This document shows positions 9,135 to 20,197 of a stretch of DNA of 24,350 nucleotides, in pieces. The notes beneath the pieces were generated by a model that did not search any database, was not told the DNA's origin, and worked only from the letters and a program-made list of their open reading frames with translations. Numbering within the stretch: the stretch's first letter is position 1; each line of letters begins with the position of its first letter. The position numbers and the translations under genes were made by a program. Source of the DNA: Gnetum montanum (lineage: Eukaryota > Streptophyta > Gnetopsida > Gnetales > Gnetaceae); NCBI GenBank assembly GCA_015680685.1, contig MNCI01004008.1, positions 2,761-27,110 of the forward strand, given 5' to 3'.

Positions 9135-9143
9135 AAAGAGGGG
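9135..9143 (+). promoter_or_regulatory. Polypurine tract of element A
   Basis: AAAGAGGGG followed by CCAT and then the LTR start TGAAACACC. The polypurine tract resists RNase H and primes plus-strand cDNA. The equivalent in element C, on the minus strand, is AAAAAGGGG at 21936-21928. Confidence 0.75.
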
Positions 9144-9147
9144 CCAT

Positions 9148-10687
9148 TGAAACACCGTGGAAATTGTGAATCGGCCTCAGGTGAAGATTCACGATTCAGG
9201 CAAACGTTCGTGACAGAATTCCAGAAGGTAGAACAAGGCAAAGCAAGGCAAAACGACGCCTGGCATCAAGGCTCCAAGTTCCTTACAGATTTCAATTTTA
9301 TGATGTTTTCTGTCTTTACACTACATTACGCAACATAGTGTAATGATGCTTAGCGTAATTCCACTTAACATAGTCTGACATCAGAAGGTAACTTACTTCA
9401 GTAGATTTGGTGAAGCTTAAGGCCTAAGCAGCGTAATATGCAACTTCTCACATATTTTGCTAAGTCTTTTGTCCAGGGTCGGATTTACGCTCTCTTATGC
9501 AAAGCATGCGTAATGAGCTTCAAAAGGGTTAAAGGCAGAGTCCAAGGAGGCACAACAGATTGGCTCCTTTCTTTTTGCAGATTGATCACCTTACGCTCGT
9601 TACGCTATGTAGCGTACATCAGCGTAAGTCATCGTCAAGTTGATCATTTTTTATGCTTCACTACACTTGGCGGTGTAAATGAGTGTAAAACATCTTGAGT
9701 CCATTATTTTCATGCTTTGTTACGCTCTTGCATGCGACGTAACGCAAACGAGTGTAATGTAGCCCAGAATCAGCTAAGACAATGCCAGATGCACATCTGT
9801 TATTCATACGCACAATACGCGGATGAGCGTATTGTGCGTAATCACGAGTTTTAACATAAAGATGGTCAAGTCAATGGTGTTTTGCAAGCTCAATACACGT
9901 GTCATCAAGGCCGTGCCCTTTCCACATGTTGTCGAACTTAAAAATACCCCAGTTGGCGAAGAAAAGAGTAGCGGCTGGAATCTTCAACTTTTGGTAGTTA
10001 TCATCCTTGAGTAGAGACAAGAGACATTCTTCAAGCATTGGCAGCAGGAGCGATCATACCTTTTGGCAAAAATACAGTTCTCCCATCGGTGATCCTTGGC
10101 AAGTTTGAGCAGAGATTACCCAAAGCGAAGAAGATAGATCAGAGATCAAGAGATCATCTGGTGCGTTTGGCAAGATCTATTGATCAGACACAGTTGATTG
10201 ATAGACATCCAAGCTTGACCTTCCTTGCACTTCGTCTTTGGCTTACAAGGTAGACCGAGCTCCATTCTGCACTCCTGGTTAAACAGTTTTTCTTATTATT
10301 TTGTGTATGTTTCGCACAAGATAATCGGAGTCTTCCCATTGTAACTTTGTATACAAAATACTCGTTTTTTCGGGCCAAAGTACAAATCTTGAAGTCACGC
10401 ATTTCTCTTAAATCCAATTCCCTTTTTTGTGTTAATGTTGTCATTATTGTAATTTATCTACATCGTTTTCCTCTCCTTTCGTGATTTATCGAACCAAATC
10501 GTTCCACGAAATACCTATAATCTTCATCGATTTACTGATTAAGTAAGTCCCTGTCTGATCGACAAGACCGTTCAGGGCACTGCGGATTCGTTTTCTCCAG
10601 CACAGCCCTCGCATGGATCCATGGTTAAAACTATGTACATAGATTTTGTTTAGTATTTTCCAGCTACCAACATTTTCCGTCGTTACA
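9148..10687 (+). repeat. 3' LTR of element A
   Basis: Starts TGAAACACCGTGG directly after the PPT. The first part is homologous to LTR D at 23695. Sequence after 10402 is still similar to the end of C's LTR (around CTGTCTGATCGAC...GACC...TTCAGGG and CATGGATCCATGG), which places the end near TTACA at 10687 and gives about 1.54 kb. A shorter alternative end is CA at 10401. The TATA box is degenerate (TTAAAAATA at 9938-9946) compared with TATAAATA in D. It is rich in TTACGC/GCGTAA words forming inverted repeats. Confidence 0.75.
9807..9840 (+). repeat. Perfect 14-bp-arm palindrome in LTR A
   Basis: TACGCACAATACGC (9807-9820), loop GGATGA, GCGTATTGTGCGTA (9827-9840). It lies about 100 bp upstream of the degenerate TATA box, in U3. 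The counterpart in LTR D at 24211-24242 has a T-A to C-G double change that keeps pairing. Confidence 0.85.
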
Positions 10688-12949
10688 GTCATGATTGTAT
10701 GGTTAAGTAAGTTTGAGGCATATGATTTTTATAGCTTTTATGTTTTTATTTCCTATGCTAGTAGGGAAGGACAGAAGTAACTAAGTGACTATTTTAACTT
10801 AACTACTCATTAACTAAGTTCTAACTAATCCTAACACTAGCATTCGTTCCCACTTGCCGTACACATCCTAAACCAGTGCAACACTACTAGGATAAACACT
10901 AATCATTACTGGGTTACCAAGCATTACACACATGCTCGAAGTGGTCGTGCTTGTGTAATTTAACAATTTTCTTAATTGATCAAAATAAATTTCTGAGCTA
11001 ATAAAAAAAATGTAAAGTGCATAAAATAAAATAAAATAAATAAATGTATAAGTAAATAAAATAAAAGAAATGTGTAAGAAAACAAATCTTAAGTGCTGCA
11101 AGGATGAATCAAAGAGCTCATCTTTATTACCATACACAAGGTGTGCTTAGGTACATAATGCTTGAATAAACATCCATCTACACTTAGACCTCCTATTTTG
11201 GGCACTTGGAAAATATTCTAACTTTCAAACAAACTACAAGAGTTTCGCTACTTGACTGTTGAAAGACTTCCTCCCAATTGTGCACTTGGGCACTAAATTT
11301 ATAGGCTTGGGAATAACTACTCTAATAATTAGAGTAACTGCTCTCATTACTAAGTCATTATATAGAAGAAAATTTTAAAATTAAGAATATTAAATACATA
11401 TAGAAGAAGCTTTTATATATTATTATCATCATTGAGAGGCTGAATGCTCATCCCACTGAGGCAAACTTTTGGAAAGGTGATGAATGAGAAAAATCCTAAA
11501 CATTTTTGAGTGGCTCTACCTAGGCTTGAATTGAGGTCTTACGACTTGAGAAACAAGTAGCTTACCATCACTCCAAGTGGTGGTCCTAGACTTTCAAAAA
11601 TAGATATTGTAAAATCTACCATTTATTGTACATCAAGACAATAAAATATTAGAAAATAAATCAAAATGTATTATTTTATTTTAAAGTTTGACTTTCTTTA
11701 TTAATATGTTATTGATAGCTTTATTCTATGTTAATGTTTGTATTTAAAAATTAAAATGAAAGTTTCCAATTAAATTAAAGCTTAAATTTGTAAAAATATA
11801 AATTTAGGATCATTAATTTTTCTCCAATATAATTTTTTTCTTACATTTTCATAATTTCTCTCTAATTTCTGCCTTGATAAATTAGGATTTTTCATCTAAT
11901 CCTTGAAAAACTTTTTCGATTGTGTAATCCAATAAATTTGTTGGTCTATGTTCAAGAATGCAAACTAGTATCAATGAAACAATGATTGTTGCACATATAA
12001 AGTAAAATGAAGAATACAAGTAGTGTACTGGAAATAATATATTTAAAATAGTCCATTTTAATGAATAAACTTATGCCTTGCATCATATGAGTAGTAGCTT
12101 TATTCTTGACATGATATATGAAGATGTCTAAGATTTATTAAAAAATGACTTAAAGTAAATATAATCTAATAGATTTCTATGGTTTCCACCTAAATATGGA
12201 AAAACTAGTTTTAAGCTTAATTTTATAGGTTATCACAAAGATACAACTAAAAGCATTCTTTAGTTAGAAGGGTTCAAAAAGCAGTAAGATTGCATACTTT
12301 CAAAAGCTATTATAAAATAAAAATAACATCGTATTATAAATTTTATTTTAAATCATCTAAAATTGGAATTTTTAAAATTATGTTAGACCTACAAATATGT
12401 TACATGTAATAAGGAGGTGTCTGGATTCTAAATAATTTGACTATAGGTTCACCCCAAGACATATAGCTAATAGGATATATTAGAAAAATGAAAAATTCCA
12501 TAGTTCATCCTAAGATCTATGGTTCCCACTACCAACTTGAGCAAGAATCAATTATAAATAGAATGTTTTATTTTATTTTTGCCAATGTTTTTATTTTCAA
12601 AGATTTCTAAAAATAACTAAAATTCTTGCAAAATCTCATCCCATACTAAGGACTAACCCAAAATAATCATAAAATCCTTGAGAAACAAGGTAGGCAAAGT
12701 TTCTATATATTTTAGAAAGTTTATTGAAAGATAGAAAATAAATTGAATAGGATTTCAATATAATTTTTTAATACAAAATGATCTTAAATAACAAAAATTT
12801 AGCAGAATTTGGGCTTAATAATAAAAATAATAAAATAATAGTAATGAATCATGGTTTGGCTATGTCAATAGGCATGTGTTGATGCAGCCTTGTCGATGCA
12901 TGGTTTGATGCGTTGACATAGATGCATTGACGCAGTGTCTAGCCTTGCC
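10688..12949. other. AT-rich region, probable U3 of element E's 5' LTR plus unassigned flank
   Basis: About 2.3 kb with no supported gene; every frame is short. From about 12840 direct repeats of GTTGATGCA/GATGCATTGAC-like words precede the TATA box at 12950. I cannot place the TG start of E's LTR: no matching 3' LTR is in the window, since E is cut at 18750. Confidence 0.5.
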
Positions 12950-12957
12950 TATAAAAA
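12950..12957 (+). promoter_or_regulatory. TATA box of element E's 5' LTR
   Basis: GCCTATAAAAATG, about 760 bp upstream of the primer binding site, as expected for the core promoter at the U3/R border of a plant Ty3/gypsy LTR. The preceding sequence is rich in short GATGCA repeats. Confidence 0.55.
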
Positions 12958-13707
12958 TGTGCACATCCAATGCATTTTGGAAACATCAAGTTAGTAGCCT
13001 AGCCAAACTCTTGTAGATTTTCTAGCCTAGAGTTAGAATAATTTCTAAGTGCTTGCAGTAGAACTTCAAGGATTATACAAATCCTTATTTGAGCATCAAT
13101 GTACCTAAACACTTTAAAGTGTCAATAATAAAGACAAGATGCTTGAAACTTCTTACACGACTTAGAATAGATTAATGTTTATTTCCATGCACTTTATTAT
13201 TCATTCATTTTACATTTATGTCCTTAGTTAATTAAAATGATTAATCAATGCACATAACTATGACTACCTCAAGCATATTATTAACACATGGTAATGTCAG
13301 CGGTGTTATCACTTGGTTTGCCCAATAGCTTAACACTTGGTAACCCAGTAGCACTTATAATGAGTTTAGGATGTGTATCAAAGGTGGGCTGAGATACTTA
13401 TGTTAGGCTAGTAAGATTAAGACATTAGATAATTAAATAGTTAATCTTTAATTAATTTTATTTATTTCACATTAGATTAAATAAAAGAAAATATAAAAAC
13501 ACAAATAAAAATCATGTGTGTTGGATTATACTTAACCATACAACTAAGCTTACACAAGTGAAGCCAAGAAGACAATGCTCACATCTCTAAGTTACTATCT
13601 TCACCCATCGGTGCATTTAGGGGCTAATTCCAAGGAATTTGATTGGATCACTAGTGTAACACTTGTGATTCGTATGGTTGGATGTAGGGGGTACCCACCG
13701 CTCGTCA
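12958..13707 (+). repeat. R-U5 part of element E's 5' LTR
   Basis: Sequence between the TATA box and the CA dinucleotide that precedes the primer binding site. It is AT-rich and non-coding, with TTAATTA and TTTATTT runs around 13190-13470. The 3' end is defined by CATTGACGCC, where CA closes the LTR. Without the partner LTR the limits rest on position only. Confidence 0.5.
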
Positions 13708-13708
13708 T

Positions 13709-13726
13709 TGACGCCATTGTCGAGGA
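13709..13726 (+). promoter_or_regulatory. Primer binding site of element E (tRNA-Asp type)
   Basis: TGACGCCATTGTCGAGGA matches the TGGCGCCGTTGCCGGGGA site used by Athila-type elements at most positions; most differences are G-to-A changes. It follows the LTR end by one base. It would pair with the 3' end of tRNA-Asp to prime minus-strand cDNA. Confidence 0.7.
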
Positions 13727-14400
13727 CTTAGTCTAGCTAAGTGCACTACATAGGAAAGATAGTGAAAACATCTAAAGACATTGTAAAGGCAAATTAATGT
13801 TACATCATTAAGAAAGTAAAAGATAAGACACATTTTTTTTTTTAGAAATCACTAATACGGCTTCTTCTCATAGGGTAGAATCTCCACTACTAACTGGTAG
13901 ACGCACTCAAAGGTAGGAAAGCCAAAGACGCATGTGCCCCAATAATTTAGAGTTTTCTACACCCATCCATATCCTTACACTTTAGATTTCATCTTCATCC
14001 TTCATTAGGATGAGTAGTTGCAATGGAGGGACATGGAAGGCAACATTGTGTTGACTCTCGATTGATCCATTCCTATGATGCTACTAGCCAATCCTATAAA
14101 GTTGGGCATCTCTAACCTTAATGCCAAATATGAGGTCTAGCATCACATCTATAGGGATTATCATCCCACAAAAGTCCAATAGAAGAAGGATTAATAGATG
14201 GAAGCTCAATATGAGGCTTCAAAGAAAAAAAAGGCTTCCTAACCCTTTATTCTTGTAACCACATAGAGGAGGTGAGGACTTCTTTTTGTGTGCCTTCCAA
14301 GACATAGCTTCTTCCCATCTCTTTAATGGGGAAAAACGTAATCATCTCTTAAGAAAAAGGAGCCTCAAAATATGACAAGAACAATGACAAGCACTAGAAA
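13727..14400 (+). other. Leader of element E
   Basis: About 670 bp between the PBS and the first gag-like residues. No supported gene. A poly-T run at 13831-13842 and A-rich runs occur. It is presumably the 5' leader of the genomic RNA, carrying packaging signals that cannot be recognised from one copy. Confidence 0.5.
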
Positions 14401-15340
14401 GGAGATAAATATGATGATTAGGGTAGAATTCGAAGAAGAGGAGGCATTACACATCATTTTGGTGCTAATTCTCCTTCCTCTTCATTTTCATCATCTTTGT
14501 CATCTTCCTCCTTTGATTTCTACAAGAGAAGCAGAGGCTGAGATTATAGAAAGATTAGAGATAGTGATGAAGATGAATAATGGAAAAGGAATGATCATAG
14601 ATCCCACCAAGACAACAAAGAATGAGGGTGTGAACAACAACAAGGGGAACAATGTCATAGAGAAAGAAGGCACAGTAGGACTCATCATAGGCATCATGGC
14701 CATAGAGATTACTATGACTATGATAAGCCTCTACTAGCTATAAGGAACATGTCAAACATCACTAGGGCTGTTAGAATTCCCACTAGGTACTTGATTGATT
14801 GTCGCATGAAATGGCTATATATGAATAATATTCTCAAGTTTGATGGGGGATATAATTCATATTCATAAAATCATTTGTAGGCCTTCCATGATGCTTGTGC
14901 CTTACAGAATGTGGAAAACAAATGATAGAAGCTAAAACTATTTCGAAGGACACATAAAAGAAGGAAAAATTTGGTACCAATCCTTGGAACTAGAATCCAT
15001 TTAGCAATGAATTATGATGTTGGAGGTATTCAATGACAAATACCAAATGTACTCCAAAATGTCCAATTTGCATAGGAAAATCCAAGGCTAGAAATAAGGC
15101 ACTCATGAGTCCTTGGATGTAGCCATGGGTAGGTACTACTCTTTAGTGCATCGATGCCTAGGCCATGAATACTCCCACGGGGAGTAGCTACACCATATCA
15201 TATATGGGCTTAGAATTAAAATAAGGAGAATCCTTGGAATCTATGCCCAAGGGAGACTTTTTGAGTTAAGGATCCATTAAATTCAAAGGCTCATTGAGTG
15301 AGTGGCCAAGGAGAAAGGAGAGTTGAGAAAATGAGAAAGT
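14400..15340 (+). pseudogene. gag: gag of element E
   Basis: The N-terminal part (about 14450-14870) is Ser-rich then charged, ending RDYYDYDKPLLAIRNMSN and ILKFDGGYNSYS. The capsid-like part (about 14970-15330) is in another frame: WYQSLELESI, MMLEVFNDKYQMYSKM, THESLDVAMGRYYSLVHRC, HHIIYGLRIKIRRIL and AQGRLFEL. That order (W-x2-L, W-x2-hhxxFxxKY, ESLxxAxxRY, hhYxGL) is the retrotransposon gag core. There are several stops and one frameshift between the two parts. The frame that stays open at 14372-14737 is a shadow of this gag. Confidence 0.65.
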
Positions 15341-16374
15341 GTAGAAGAATACAATAGAAATCCCTCCATCTACAAGATGGAGGTTTGTTTCTATGAAAAT
15401 GAGAAAGAAGTACCAGTTGATGAAGTGATGCAGAGGAAAACCTTGCCGATCCAAAAATATTTTAGTGAAATATTGGTGAAGATTGATAAAATGTGGGACT
15501 CCTTAGATGAGAAGTCCTAAACTGCTCTCAAGATTGCAAAGAAATGTAGAAATCAAGGAGATAGTGGTTGTGAAAGAAGAAAAAAGAAGGATACTAAATG
15601 AGAATATTGTAAGGATAAGGACAAAGCTACAATAGTAGGAGAGGTTGTAGATTTTGAATTCAAAGATGATGGGTATGACATCTTTCAATAGGAGCATCCC
15701 AAGGGATGTTACCCTATGTTGTCATACTTACAAAATCTAGGATGTATGCTTTAAATCCTAGATTGACAAAAGAACAAGCACCTAGGAGGTTGCCTTATTC
15801 ACAAGGTAACTATTAGCAACAATTCCACCAACAAGCTTATCATCCAAGTGGAATGCTGCCTCAAAATCAAGAACAATATCAGTAATAGCACCATCCACAA
15901 TCGTGGGGAATGACATCTCCAAGGTAGTAGTACCCTTATTGCCAACTTGATCCTTATGGGTACTACATTTAGTAGCCAATATCTCCATGTGACTCTTCCA
16001 ATTACACTTCCTTTCCATACGACTACTATCCTCTAGAGTACTATAAGATGCCTTCTCTAAGAGGGTAATCCCCATTTCCTTTCTATCCTTTTCAACAACC
16101 ATCTACTCTTGCGCCACCATCATCTACTGGTCAATCACTTGATCCATCCATGCATGGTAAAATACTTGCCCAACCATAGCAAAGAAATTCTACTTGGTTA
16201 GTAAACTCGTAGCTAGCTTCTTAGTTGAGTGATCTTGAAACCAAGCCTCACAAGAGGCCATTCTTTAGAACTAAGAGCCCCACAAAGCTCTTACAAGTAC
16301 CTAAGGCTATTAAACCTGCTACCTCCACCTCTAAAATTCCTACTAAGTAGCTTTCAAATAAAAGTGCTTCCTAA
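15341..16374 (+). pseudogene. gag C-terminal region of element E (Gln/Pro/Tyr-rich)
   Basis: Charged helical remnants up to about 15670 are followed from about 15795 by a Gln/Tyr/Pro-rich segment (QQFHQQAYHPSGMLPQNQEQ) with many stops. This is the usual low-complexity linker between capsid and protease in Athila-like elements. No CCHC zinc knuckle is visible. The long minus-strand frame over 15782-16102 is a shadow. Confidence 0.5.
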
Positions 16375-17091
16375 TTGCACACTATCATGTTGACCCATGG
16401 GGTCATAGATTGGATCAAGGTTGGCCATATTTCTAGGAAGAGATCTGACCCTAGGAGTCCTCTTCTCTACTTACAAATTTTTGGAAATGAACCATGTAAA
16501 GCTCTTTTGGATTTAGGCCCTAGAGTTAACTTAAGTTCACTAGATATGTACAAAGTCTAGAACCTACCTCCCTTGAAAAAAAGCAATATCAAATTAAAGC
16601 TAGTAGACCAATCCATTACTATTCCCTTGGGATTGGTGGAGGACATTGTGAAAACCATTTGTGAGTGGTCTTATCCTATTGATTTTTTGATGATCCATGT
16701 GGAGAATAGCAAAGGGGATTTTCCTATCATCATCAGGAGAGCATGGCTAAGCACCATCAATGCAAGGTTGGGGTTTTGGGACCTTTCCTTAGAGATTTCC
16801 AACGAAATAAAATTTAGCAAGCTTGAGAAGAAGAGAGTTCCATGCATCACATACAGTGATAGAGGGTGCCATTGTGTACAAAGACTATGGATCATCAAAG
16901 GAACATTACTTCAAGCATGTAACCAATATGTAGAAACGACAATAATTCAAAGGTGCCTATATGTGACAACCACTAAACAGGAAGGTACCCAGTGGCTGAT
17001 ACTAGAAAATGAGGCTGGATCAATAATATGCATGGAAAAAACTGAGAGCCTTACTAGCTCCTATGTTGAAAGCATAGACAATTTAGAGTAG
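16375..17091 (+). pseudogene. Aspartic protease region of element E
   Basis: One frame, broken by TAG at 16558. LLYLQIFGNEPCKALLDLGP carries the protease active-site motif. The usual D-x-G-[AS] reads DLGP, a change at the residue after Gly. VNLSSLDMYKV, PLGLVEDIVKTI, YPIDFLMIHV and DFPIIIRRAWLSTINARL then follow the standard order of retroviral-type proteases in Athila elements. It would cleave the polyprotein. Downstream sequence to 17091 is a linker. Confidence 0.75.
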
Positions 17092-17389
17092 CTTCATCAC
17101 CAACTATTTGATGCATAGAGTGAGATCGATTAGGGAGATTTAAAGATTCCTAAAATTTTCAAGTAAGAGCCCCTTGAGTTAAATACTTTACTAGCAAGAA
17201 TGGAATATGCATTTTTGAACAATGGTAAGCTAGTAATTATCTATGCCACACTTGCTCCTAAATAGAAAAAGAAACTATTGGAAGTTATGAATAAATGGTT
17301 AATAGCCTTCACCTGGTCATATCATGAGCTAATAGAGATTGATCCTAGGATATGCTAGTACAAAATCTACACAAAAAACTCCATCAAAT

Positions 17390-17940
17390 CAAAGAGATAG
17401 CTAAAAATATGCTTGAACCTAAAACTCAAGAAAATTATCGAGGGAATTGAACAACTCCTCAAGGTTGGGTTCATCTAGCCCATTGTAGATAGTAAGTGGG
17501 TTAGCCCACTTGTTATTGTGCCAAAGAAAGAAGGAAAGTGGAGAGTCTATATAGAGTTCTAGCTTTTAAATATGGTAACATACAAAGATCATTTCCCATT
17601 ATCATTTGTGGACCAGGTGCTTAATACCATTGCAAGGAATTGTTACTACAACTTTCTAGATTGTTATAGAGGCTATAACCAAATCCATATCACATCAGAG
17701 GACTAAGCCAAGATAACATTCACAAGTCCTTGGGGACCTTTTGCATACAGAAAGATGTCCTTTGGTTTGTGTAATGTCCTTGCTATGTTTCAATGGTTGG
17801 TCTTCAACATCTTTCAATAGTAGATTGGTAGTGTGGTAGAATTCTTCATGGATGACTTCTCTACCTATAGAGCTACCTTTCAGTAAGCCTTGGACCACCT
17901 TCAACAAGTTTTTAATGATGTGTGGAGAAAAACTTGAGGC
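17390..17940 (+). pseudogene. Reverse transcriptase of element E
   Basis: Same frame as the protease. Motifs in order: KWVSPLVIVPKKEGKWRVYIEF, KDHFPLSFVDQVLNTIA, YYNFLDCYRGYNQI (motif A acid present), FTSPWGPFAYRKMSFGLCN and FFMDDFSTY (motif C, xxDD present). At least six in-frame stops, including TAG at 17476. Catalytic acids survive although the gene is dead. Best match by eye is Athila-type Ty3/gypsy. Confidence 0.85.
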
Positions 17941-18750
17941 TCAATTAGCAAAAGAGCCACCTAATGGCATTATCTTTGGGCATTGAATTTCATATAAAGG
18001 AATTCAGGCAAACCTTGAGAAAATAAGGATCATCAAAGAAATAACTAGATAGCCTAAAATAGTGAAAGATTTGAGGTCATTCCTTGGCCACATCAGTTAT
18101 TATAGTTGCTTCATTGAAAACTTCTCAAAGATTGCTAAGTCATTGGTGGAGCTTACAAAGAAAGATGCATTGTTCATTTGGACTAAAAAATGTGAGTGTG
18201 CATTCTAGTAACTAAAACAGAATTTGGTGGAAACTCCAATTCTATGAGTGCTAGACTGGTCCAAACCATTTGACATTACGATAGATGCATCAAATTATGC
18301 TTTGGAAGCTATGATTACATAACTAGATGATAAAAAAGTCCATACTACATCCACTATGCAAGTAGAAGCATTGTGGGTGCACAACTAAACTACATCATCA
18401 CTGAAAAGGAGCTCATGATAGTGGTGGTGTAAGTGTTGGAAAAATTCAGGCACTATGTGCTTGGATACAAAATTTTTATACACACTAATAAAAGTGTCAT
18501 TCAATTCTTGATGAAAAAGCCAACGGTGAGTTCCCATGTCATATAATGGCTGGTGATCTTCTAGGAGTTTGATCTAACAATGGTTGGTTGAAAGGGGACT
18601 GAGAATGTGGTGGTTGACCACTTATCTTAGTTAAGATGGGATAGTAAAAAGGATGAAGATCCACTATCTAATCAATTCCTTGATGAACTTCTCTTTGCTA
18701 GTGTTGTTAATGATCAAGATTCCAAAGAAATAAATTGGCCTGATCACATC
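17941..18750 (+). pseudogene. RT connection and RNase H of element E, cut by LTR F
   Basis: The frame changes before 17984 (HISYKGIQANLEKI, LRSFLGHISYYSCFIENFSKIA, DITIDASNYALEAM) and changes back before 18355 (YASRSIVGAQLNYIITEKEL, VLEKFRHYVLGYKIFIHTN, ENVVVDHLS). These are connection and RNase H segments in correct order. Acids of the ITIDAS motif are present. The sequence stops at INWPDHI, immediately before TG of LTR F at 18751; the integrase is not in the window. Confidence 0.8.
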
Positions 18751-20197
18751 TGAAACATCCAAAAATTCCAGGGCATTCTTGCTTCACTAGGCCTTTGTAA
18801 TCCAGGTAGCGTCATGGCAGTTCTTCAGGAGAAGAACGCTCTGAGTTCAAGCTGACCAATTCAGTAAATTTTCTACTTTCGGTGTAGACAAGCTCTACGG
18901 ATCATCCTTCCTACCCACCAGAGTAGTTTATCTAGTTGATAGCCTGCTCAGAAACAATGTGAGGAGTTGTCAGCAATGCTCAAGATGCATGAAATAGTTC
19001 GGTAAATTTTCTAAGTCACAAAGTTTGCTACGCTACGCTACGCCACGCTATGTAGTGTAGCAAGATTCAGAAAACGATTGCAGAATGAAGTGCTATGCTA
19101 TGCTACACTACGCAGCGTAGCAAAAGCTGAACAATTAGTTCCATCACTTGACTCCAAGTCTCTCAGCAATGGCTCCTTCCACAGGAAAATGGAAAAACTT
19201 TGCAAAAAGTAGGTCACGTTGGTTGCTACGCTACACCAAACCACATAGCATAGCACAGTAGAGCAACTTTGCAGAAGCAACTCTACAAGAACAACGAAAG
19301 ACATCTCAAAGGGCAGGATCAGCAAGTTTGCAAGCTTCATAGTGCAAAAGGTAAAGTTTGTAGACCGTCGACGTTTTGCAGATTGTCGACATTTTTGTGA
19401 CTAAGGTCGGCTGCTACGCTACATATCGTGGCATAACATCGCAAAAAATGCACTAAAACAATCAGCACATTGCAAAGGTTCCTAGCACATGCAACAGGAT
19501 GCAACACAAGTTTTTGCTTCTGGCGGCTACACTACACTATGCAGCATAGCGTAGCACGGTGTAGCAAGTTGCTATACTATGCCCACATGTCACAGCATAG
19601 CAAGCAACTACGCTACATTAGTGGACTTCACCTAATCACACCATTAGCACACGTCCCTAGGATTTGACAACGCAATTACAATGTGGCAGGCTTGTAATTA
19701 CAGCATGGCAGGCTTGTCCAACGGTCATACACATCCATGCAGCGTAGGCTCAGCCAACGGTCATTCATGTAGCATAGACAAAAAAACACTAGCCCTGGAC
19801 ATGTGGTATCCAAATCGCATCTCTCGCGTGCCCTTGGCCCTATAAATAACCTAATGGGAAACGCCTAAAAGGTCCCCCGATTGGCAACTTGGTCAGTTGA
19901 TTAGAAAATCAGTTGACAGACGAGCAAAAGCTAGCATTGCATTCCTGAGCATTGTAAATATCTTGTTTGACACTGCAAACAGTTAGCATTCTTGTTTGAC
20001 ATTCTTTCCTACTTTTTCTTGTTGTTCTCATAGCATTTTGCATTGTTGACTCCCGAGTCCACATTCAAGCATACAGCTATCTTTCTCTAAACGTCTCAGT
20101 TACTCTTGGGATCTCTGCACCCCTTTAGTGTCACACAACTAATTGTATCCACCTTGACAGAGTGAAGTCACATTCTTGAAGCGATGCAAGAAAAATT
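18751..20197 (+). repeat. LTR F (plus orientation), inserted in element E
   Basis: Starts TGAAACATCCAAAAATTCCAG. The reverse complement of 21923-20490 matches it along its length, with many scattered differences. It holds palindromic GCTACGC/GCGTAGC words and a TATAAATA box at 19841-19848. Clear similarity to C's LTR ends at TGCA (20184-20187); a weaker match runs to about 20197, where C's LTR appears to begin. The last ~290 bp of this LTR are therefore probably displaced beyond C. Confidence 0.8.
19841..19848 (+). promoter_or_regulatory. TATA box of LTR F
   Basis: TATAAATA in GGCCCTATAAATAACC, about 1.09 kb into the LTR. The same box is in C's LTR at 20836-20829 on the minus strand and in LTR D at 24340-24347. 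Confidence 0.7.

Larger units (their letters stand above)
5199..10687 (+). mobile_element. Element A: Tat-lineage Ty3/gypsy retrotransposon, 5' part missing
   Basis: Order on the plus strand: RNase H, second archaeal-type RNase H, integrase with HHCC finger and DDE core, hairpin array, 3' UTR, polypurine tract, 3' LTR. The second RNase H places it in the Tat lineage. No gag, protease or RT is visible upstream, so the element is truncated or rearranged near 5.0-5.2 kb. Pol is in a single frame for about 2.3 kb with only stop codons as damage, indicating moderate age. Confidence 0.85.
12950..18750 (+). mobile_element. Element E: old Athila-like Ty3/gypsy retrotransposon, truncated by LTR F
   Basis: Order: LTR end, tRNA-Asp PBS, gag, protease, RT, RNase H, all on the plus strand. 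It stops at 18750 after the RNase H-integrase linker (VVVDHLS...), where LTR F begins with TGAAACATCC. Many stops plus at least three frameshifts make it the oldest layer. RT motifs KDHFPLSFVDQVL and MSFGLCN are closest to Athila-type elements. The integrase, if it survives, must lie beyond F and C, outside the window. The start is given at the TATA box; the true LTR start is upstream. Confidence 0.8.

Noticed and set aside
9060-9338. Peptide similarity between plus-strand frame at 9060 and minus-strand frame at 22011 (CFVFFVDV/CFVFFVDI)
   Set aside because: The match follows from nucleotide conservation around the PPT and crosses into the LTR, so a coding role is unlikely.
14372-14737. 121-residue ORF
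   Set aside because: Shadow frame of degenerate gag; the real gag frame gives RDYYDYDKPLLAIRNMSN and joins the capsid region.
15782-16102. Minus-strand ORF of 106 residues
   Set aside because: Opposite strand of the Gln/Pro/Tyr-rich gag tail of element E.
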